DNA of 64,000 nucleotides from Patagioenas fasciata (lineage: Eukaryota; Chordata; Aves; Columbiformes; Columbidae): the NCBI RefSeq assembly GCF_037038585.1, contig NC_092541.1, positions 4,027,445 to 4,091,444 on the forward strand, given 5' to 3'. The notes beneath the pieces are model-generated. The model did not search any database. It worked only from the letters and a program-made list of their open reading frames with translations, and was not told where the DNA came from. This document shows positions 56,016 through 64,000 of this stretch, one piece after another. How positions within the stretch are numbered: position 1 is the stretch's first letter; every line of letters starts with the position of its first letter. The translations under genes and the position numbers were made by a program.

Positions 56016-57659
56016 AGAACATTTCCACATGGAAGAGGGTGGCGCGTTGTCCCCGTCCCTTACGCAATGCTCCCCATCCTTCATGCGATGCCCCCGAGAA
56101 GTATTTCCTAATAATCTTATTGCCAAATTACCCTTGCCAAAATAACTCCGAGGGGTTTTATCCTGCCAGCTGCTTTTTTGACTCTCCAACTGCCTCCGCT
56201 TGAGCCTGGCTTGTGTTTTAAGCCTGGCTGGGTGCTCACAGGTTGTCCCCACACCAGCCTTGAGACACACGGTCCCGTCACAGCCCCGTGTCCCCGCGGT
56301 GACAGGTACAGCCCTCGTGCTTGGAAAATGACGGGCTCCGCGTCCCGGCCTTGAGTCACCGCTCCCGCCGCCGTCCTGGGCTGTTGTTTTCCATCCCCGA
56401 AGCGCCGGCGCTCGAGCTGCTGTTTATTTATAACTCAGGGAGCGTCGCTGCTTTGAGAGACCCGAGAGCCGAGCGCCGGGACGGGGTCTGTGCCTCTCGA
56501 GGCTCAATTCGAACAAGCTGTTCCCAAAGAGCTGGGCTGTTCCACACCGCTTTGGTAAATAAACAGCTCAGCTCTCGCGCCAGTGACTCTTCCTCGGTAG
56601 GTTTAACCGCGCCAACTCACTGGCTGTTTTTCTTTCTCACTTGTTTTATTGTCTTTGTTTCACTCTGTTGCACTCTGCCTGCGTCGCCCCCGGGGTGCTG
56701 AATGCTAGGAAACAATGTGGGTTTGGTATTTTAGGGTTTTTTTCCTGCTGTCGATGTGCTTTTCTCTGTGTTTGCACATCCATCCCGTCTCTTATCCTTT
56801 CAAGACGACAAGGAACAGCCGTGATTTTCCGGGATCTGGTTCTTTCTGGAGCCGCCTCACCTGGCACGGGCGCTGCTGGTCCCGTTTCCCCGCGGTTCTC
56901 CGGAGATTCGTGTTTGGTGGAACCCGCCTTGGAGCCGGGTCGTCGCGCTCGCTATTCAGGAAAGCGCTGTCCCAGCAGAAGCGCTGCTGGGGCAAACTGG
57001 TTGGACTGGTCTCGGTGGGAGCGGAGAGTCCCGTGGTGGAGGCGGTGGGTGCCCTCGGCATCTCACCCACCGGCAATGCTGGTTTTGGGGGAAGTTCCGC
57101 CGATGTAGTAAAACCCAGTTGAGGTCTTTGCAAAAACTCCACTGTCACCTTTGTGACAGACTTGGGGACACCGGGGTGACCAACACGGAGAGCACGGGCG
57201 GTGGGTACAGTCCTGGAGCTGAAACGCCACCATGTACCCCCAGCGTTTCTCCCACCCTTGGGTCTCTGTCCCCAGCTCCTGCACCCCAAATTTGTGATGG
57301 GTGGGATGTGCTGCTTGTTTTGGGGTGTGTGGAGGAGGCAACAGGGAAGGGGACAGAGCCCCGAGGAGCCTGATGCTGCCTGAACCCGGGCAGAGGTGGG
57401 GACTGTGCTCCTGTCCCTTAAGTGTCCCCTCACTCCTCCAAAACCCCCCAGCAGCACCTCGAGCCTTTGAGCCAGAGGTTTATGTCCCCATAATGTGCTC
57501 CCTGGTTTCTGTGTTGCAACCCAGAAGGAGGAAATCTTATGACAAGTCATGGTAAAACCAGTTTGCTTTGGTATGAAATGGTCTGTGAACTCTGGAAACA
57601 CTCAGGGTCGATCCGGGGGTTGTCCCCAAAGAGCTCTTGACCTGCTGTGCCGAGCAGGG

Positions 57660-58085
57660 ATGTGCGCAGGATGCTCTGGGTCTGGGATGCTCTGGATTCA
57701 GGCTGCTCTGGGTCTGGGATGCTCTGGGTTTAAGCTGCTTCAGGTCTGGGATGTTCCAGGTCTGAGATCTTCCAAGTTCAGGCTGCTCCAGGTCTGCGAT
57801 GTTCAAGATTAGGGCTGCTCCAGGTTTAGGCCGGTTCAGGTCTGGGCTGCTCTGGATTAGGGATGTTCTGGGTTTAGGCTGTTTCATGTTTAGGCTGGTT
57901 CAGATTCGGGCTGCTCTGCGTTTCAGCTGTTCTGGATTCAGGCTGCTCTGGGTCTGGGATGTTCCAGGTTTGGGCTGCTCTGGGTTTAAGCTGCTCCAGG
58001 TCCGGGATGTTCCAGATTCAGGCTGCTCCAGGTCTGGTCTGGACTCAGGATGCTCCAGATTTGGGCTGCTCTGAATTTGGACCAC
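57660..58085. repeat. 20-bp minisatellite in PLEKHM1 intron 1
   Basis: About 20 degenerate units alternating between forms like GCTGCTCTGGGTCTGGGATG and GTTCCAGGTTTGGGCTGCTC. Confidence 0.88.
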
Positions 58086-58684
58086 CATTGCCTTCAAGAC
58101 TGGTTGTGAATGTGTGGGAGCTGATCTGCAAACCGTGTTCTGCTGGCTTGTGGAGCAGGGAGAGGGGCAGGTTGAGACCATCAGCTCCGATTGGGGGAAA
58201 TCTGTGCCATTTTAGTGTCATCTTGGAAATATAATCCGAAGTATCGGTGCCACACCAATCTGCCACAGCCATCCCCAAGCCCTGGGCTCTGTCCTTCTCT
58301 GCCTGGGTGCCAAAGCCACAACAAGGGCTTCCAGCTCAAGGGAATAAATTTCTTTTCCAACCTCTCGCATCCTGAGGAAGCTTTAGGGTGGCAGCTGGTG
58401 CTGGAGCGTCTCTCGGACCCTTTTCAGCCCCAGGACACGATGCGTTTGAGCTGTGTGACTGGCGTTTTGCTCACAGCCACGTGCTTTGCTGACAGAGCCC
58501 CCGGCACAGCTGGGTTTGCGCAGACGGCTCTGAAGAACAGGGTAGGAGGCCAGAAGTCAGAAGCCAAAGGTCTGTTGTTGTCTGCAAAATGTTGTTGTGG
58601 CCGTGGTGACCCCGGCAAAGCTGCTGCTGCCCCTCTGGCTCCAGTTCTGCTGGGGTTTCCCAGCACGAGGAGGCTTCTCGCTCT

Positions 58685-58993
58685 CTGAACTGCCTGAAAG
58701 GAGCTTGGAGCCAGGGGGGGTCGGGCTCTGCTCCCCAGGAACAAGCGCCAGGAGCAGAGGAAACGGCCTCAAGTTGCACCAGGGGAGGTTGAGGTTGGAT
58801 GTGGGAACAATTTCTTGCCCAAAGGGCTGTGGGGCATTGGAACAGGCTGCCCAGGGCAGTGCTGGAGTCACCATCCCTGGAGGGCTGGACAGACGGACAT
58901 GAGGTTCTCAGGGACATGGGGCATTGCCAGGAGTGGGGAACGGTTGGACTCTATGATCTTGAGGGGCTTTTCCAATCAAAATGATTCTATGGT
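58685..58993 (+). mobile_element. CR1 LINE 3' end, group A
   Basis: From CTGAACTGCCTGAAAGGAGC to CAAAATGATTCTATGG. Confidence 0.9.
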
Positions 58994-59089
58994 GTGGATT
59001 TTTCTCCCTCCCACCTAAAGCAGCTGCACCATCGCAGCTCAGCCGACCCTGACTTGGGGTTCATCCTCCCCTGAACAGAGCAACTGGAA

Positions 59090-59300
59090 ACCTGATGGAG
59101 AACCTGTGTCCTTGGTTTAGGTTGGACTTGAGGAAAAGGTTCTTCCCCCAGAGGTGCTGGACACTGAACAGGCTCCCAGGGAGGTGTCACGGCCCCAACC
59201 TGACTGTTCAAGAGGAGACTGGACTACGTCTTCAGGCACATGGTGTGACCTGTGGGGTGTCCTGTGCAGGGACAGCAGTTGGAATCCATGACCCTGTGGG
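59090..59300 (+). mobile_element. Older CR1-type LINE fragment
   Basis: TTGAGGAAAAGGTTCTTCCC and CAGGCTCCCAGGGAGGTG resemble CR1 3' bodies, but the sequence belongs to none of groups A-C. Confidence 0.65.
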
Positions 59301-59769
59301 TGCCATTCATGCAGCTTTGGGTGCTGTCGCTCGGGTTCACTGGCCAAACCTGCACGTTTGGTTGCCTGTGCTGGCACCAGGTGTTGCAGGTGACATGAGC
59401 ACAGAAGCGACACGGTCCTGGCGCTGCGAGCATCACCACCGGTGCAACCAGCCCGGCGTCTCGCCCGGGGCTAGTGCTGCCTGCGGGCAGCTTGCGAGGC
59501 TTAATTACACCCTCTCGCAAGGCTTAATGACTCCCTGTCGGTCTCTTGGCCACGCTCTGTTTTACCTGAAACTCTCACGGTCCCCACAAGCGCAGCACGT
59601 CGCGCAGGGCTCGGTCCTGACCGTGAGCTCTTGCACAACGTCCTGGTGCAGGATCTGTGACGCTGGGTGCTTCTCTGGAGCTTGGGAACCAAACGGTGCT
59701 CAGACCTGCTCCTCCTCCTTGTCCCAAAGGTGATATGTGAAGGCAGCGCGGGGAGCGGCGGCAGCCGAG

Positions 59770-61406
<1,637 letters not shown>

Positions 61407-61492
61407 TGAGTGGCCGGCGCTGCCCAAAAGACGTTTGCACGCACGGGTTTATCCCCTTGTTGGCACAAAAACCGCAGAATTCAGGGAACTGG

Positions 61493-61796
61493 AGAATCAT
61501 GGAATGGTTTTGGTTGGAAAGGACCTTTAAGAACATCGAGTCCAATAGTTCCCCCACCCCTGGCACTGCCCCATGTCCTGAGAACCTCATGTCCGTCTGT
61601 CCAACCCTCCAGGGATGGTGACTCCAGCACTGCCCTGGGCAGCCTGTTCCAATGCCCCACAGCCCTTTGGGGAAGAAATTGTTCCCCACATCCAACCTCA
61701 ACCTCCCCTGGGCAACTTGAGGCCGTTTCCTCTGCTCCTGGCGCTTGTTCCTGGGGAGCAGAGCCCGACCCCCCTGGCTCCAGGCTCCTTTCAGGT
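61493..61796 (-). mobile_element. CR1 LINE 3' end, group A
   Basis: Tail AGAATCATGGAATGG; body to CTCCAGGCTCCTTTCAGG, where the GATA array takes over. Confidence 0.9.
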
Positions 61797-61797
61797 A

Positions 61798-62128
61798 GTG
61801 ACAGGTACCAGGTAGAGATCAGATAGATCAGATATAGATATCAGATAGATAGATAGATATCGGATAGATATTGGATAGATGTTGGATAGATAGATATCGG
61901 ATAGGTAGGTAGATATTGGATAGATATCGGATAGGTAGGTAGGTATCGGATAGATATTGGGTAGGTAGGTAGGTATTGGATAGATATCGGGTAGGTATCG
62001 AATAGAAATCAGGTAGATATCAGATAGGTAGATACATATCAGATAGATAGATATTGGATAGGTATCTGCTAGATAGATTTCAGGTAGATAGATATCAGCC
62101 AGATATCAGATCAGATAGCGATATCAGA
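61798..62128. repeat. GATA/TAGATATCGGA microsatellite
   Basis: Interrupted GATA repeats with a recurring ATATCGGATAGATATTGG theme. It begins exactly where the neighbouring CR1 body breaks off. Confidence 0.9.
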
Positions 62129-62974
62129 TAGGAACGGTGACCCGAACGACGCCTGGATGGAAAGACAATTCACCCCGTGTGCGAGGGGTTGAGTGCCACT
62201 TAGGTGTAAACCGATGTCTCCAAACTGTTAAGGAATCAAACGCTGCTGCCGGCTTAGGGTACAGCCCTTTTTTATTTATTTTTGGGTGTATATGAGGATT
62301 CCATGTCCTCCTGGTGACTGCGCTGCCCTGTGGCAGCGGTGGCTTTGCTCTCTCTCCTGACCTGGGGTTTCTTTGCCTCAGTTTCCCCATGTCCCAACCA
62401 GGATGAGCATCAGCACTACAAGCTTTGCAGAGGTCTCACCTGGGTAAGAATCGTTATTTCTGGGGGTTTTCTGTGCCACTGCCCACGCAGAGTCCTCCCA
62501 CGCTAAATAACAACCCTCACAAGCAGCTCTGAAAACCAGCTCCATCACCAGCTCTTCAATGATGAAAGAGCGGATGAAAATAGCTCTTCCGCACGCTACA
62601 GGGGATATTTTTATGCCCTTTGAAGGTTTTTTTGCTTCTGTTTTGAGAGACAGATTAGAAAATAGTTAACAAAGCTCCCACTCTGTTTTTGTAGCATCTG
62701 CGGTGCTGGATCCAGGGAGAATTAGGGAGCGTGAGGTTGCTCTTGGGTTTTGGGGCAGAACGCTTGACATAGGAAGCTGAGACTTCTTGAGGAGCTCAAC
62801 CTCACCCCATCTTTTTGGTTTTGGGCTGTCACAGCAGTTTTCAATGTGTTTTGGCTGATTTTAAAACGTGAAGCGAGGATTTAGCCACACATTTGTCACC
62901 AAGGAGCATCCAGCCCGAGCGTGTCCCCGTGTGTCCAGGGTCCAGGGCGAGTGGTGCCTGGGACATCAGAGAGA

Positions 62975-63165
62975 AAATCAGAGCATCGTTTTGGTTGGAA
63001 AAGACCTTTGAGATCATCCAGTCCAACCATTAGCCCAACACCACCAAGTCCTCCACTAAACCAGGTCCCCAAGAACCTGGTTGGAAAAGCTCCTCAAGAT
63101 CATCAAGTCCAACCGTTCCCCCACCCCTGGCACTGCCCCATGTCCTGAGAACCCCATCTACACCT
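62975..63165 (-). mobile_element. Two joined CR1 LINE tails
   Basis: One tail runs from AGCATCGTTTTGGTTGG to about 63075. A second, group A tail then starts with GGTTGGAAAAGCTCCTCAAG and runs to CCATCTACAC. Confidence 0.8.
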
Positions 63166-63359
63166 CCAGCCAGAGACACGAGATGACCTGAGGTTGTTAC
63201 CCATATATTTAGCTTTGGGGCATTCAGGAGCTCTTTTTTCTCCATGACAAACCACATTTTCCATGGAGAAAAGACATTTCCCAGAGCCATTTTTGACCAA
63301 ACTCCTGGGCTCCCTGCAGCACTTCATGATGGAAAATCTGCCCCCGTGAGGCCTGTATT

Positions 63360-64000
63360 GAGTCCCTCAGGGGTCAGTACTGGGGCCTGTATTATTCAAT
63401 ATATTTATCAGCAACCTGGATGAGGGAATAGAGTGACTGTCAGCAAGTTTGCTGGTGACACCAAGCTGGGAGGAGTGGGTGACACTGGAAGCTGTGCTGC
63501 CATCAGAGACCTGGACAGGCTGGAGAGTTGGGCAGGAAAAATGTAATGAAATAGAACAAGGGCAAGTGTAGAGTCTGGAATGTGGGCAGGAACAACCCCA
63601 GGTTCCACTATAAGTTGGGGAATGAGCTATTAGAGAGCAGTGTAGGGGAAAGGGGCCTGGGGGTCCTGGGGACAGCAGGGTGAGCATGAGCCAGCACTGG
63701 GCCCTTGTGGCCAGGAAGCCAATGGTACCTGGGCTGGGTTAGAAGGGGGTGGTCAGTAGGTCAGAGAGGTTCTCCTGCCCCTCTGCTCTGCCCTGGGGAG
63801 ACCACACCTGGAATATTGTGTCCAGTTGTGGCCCCTCAGCTCCAGAAGGACAGGGAACTGCTGCAGAGAGTCCAGCGCAGGCACCAAGATGCTGAAGGGA
63901 GTGGAGCATCTCCCGTGGGAGGAAAGGCTGAGGGAGCTGGGGCTCTGGAGCTGGAGAAGAGGAGACTGAGGGGGGACTCATTCCTGGGGATCAATATGGA
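63360..64000 (+). mobile_element. CR1 LINE, group C, cut by the window edge
   Basis: Longest CR1 body here: begins in the reverse-transcriptase region (TTCAATATATTTATCAGCAA, then TTTGCTGGTGACACCAAGCT) and is still in body sequence at 64000. Confidence 0.92.

Larger units (their letters stand above)
54730..59729 (+). other. PLEKHM1 intron 1
   Basis: 5-kb intron with the G-rich array above, CR1 pieces at 55900-56015, 58685-58993 and 59090-59300, and a 20-bp minisatellite (57660-58085). The stretch 56280-57100 has more CpG than its surroundings and could hold a regulatory element, but no motif set is convincing. Confidence 0.55.

Overview
The window is from a bird. It carries six protein-coding genes, all on the + strand, in vertebrate exon-intron form. 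Avian-type CR1 LINE fragments fill the introns, introns are short, and the growth hormone reads almost like the chicken hormone (compared from memory). I cannot fix the order or species. The gene set matches the part of the avian genome equivalent to human chromosome 17q, which in chicken is microchromosome 27 (recalled, not searched).

Layout. 1-13255: the 3' half of SCN4A, the skeletal-muscle voltage-gated sodium channel (end of the II-III linker, domains III and IV, C-terminus and 3' UTR). 16089-21645: CD79B, the Ig-beta chain of the B-cell receptor, complete in six exons. 24724-29574: GH, growth hormone, complete in five exons with TATA box and pituitary-type POU sites. 29660-31493: a G-rich tandem repeat that grades into the GC-rich promoter of RDM1. 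31503-38504: RDM1 (RAD52 motif protein 1), complete in seven exons. 39385-52749: an LRRC37-type gene with signal peptide, leucine-rich repeats built from 72-nt exons, one 1.4-kb exon, a transmembrane exon and a cytoplasmic tail. 52805-54565: two simple-sequence arrays. 54600-64000: promoter, non-coding first exon and first two coding exons of PLEKHM1, which runs off the right edge.

The genes do not form one pathway. SCN4A-CD79B-GH is an old neighbour set also seen in mammals. RDM1, LRRC37 and PLEKHM1 lie elsewhere on human chromosome 17, so the GH/RDM1 junction is a candidate synteny boundary.

About thirty CR1 pieces of at least three sequence groups occur, nearly all 5'-truncated and in both orientations. 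Several tandem arrays lie at gene boundaries. I recognised no LTR or endogenous retroviral element, no DNA transposon, no tRNA, rRNA or CRISPR array. The strongest items for follow-up are the complete avian LRRC37 gene, the AT-AC intron in SCN4A, a 75-bp duplication of a GH splice donor, and the arrays at the gene boundaries.
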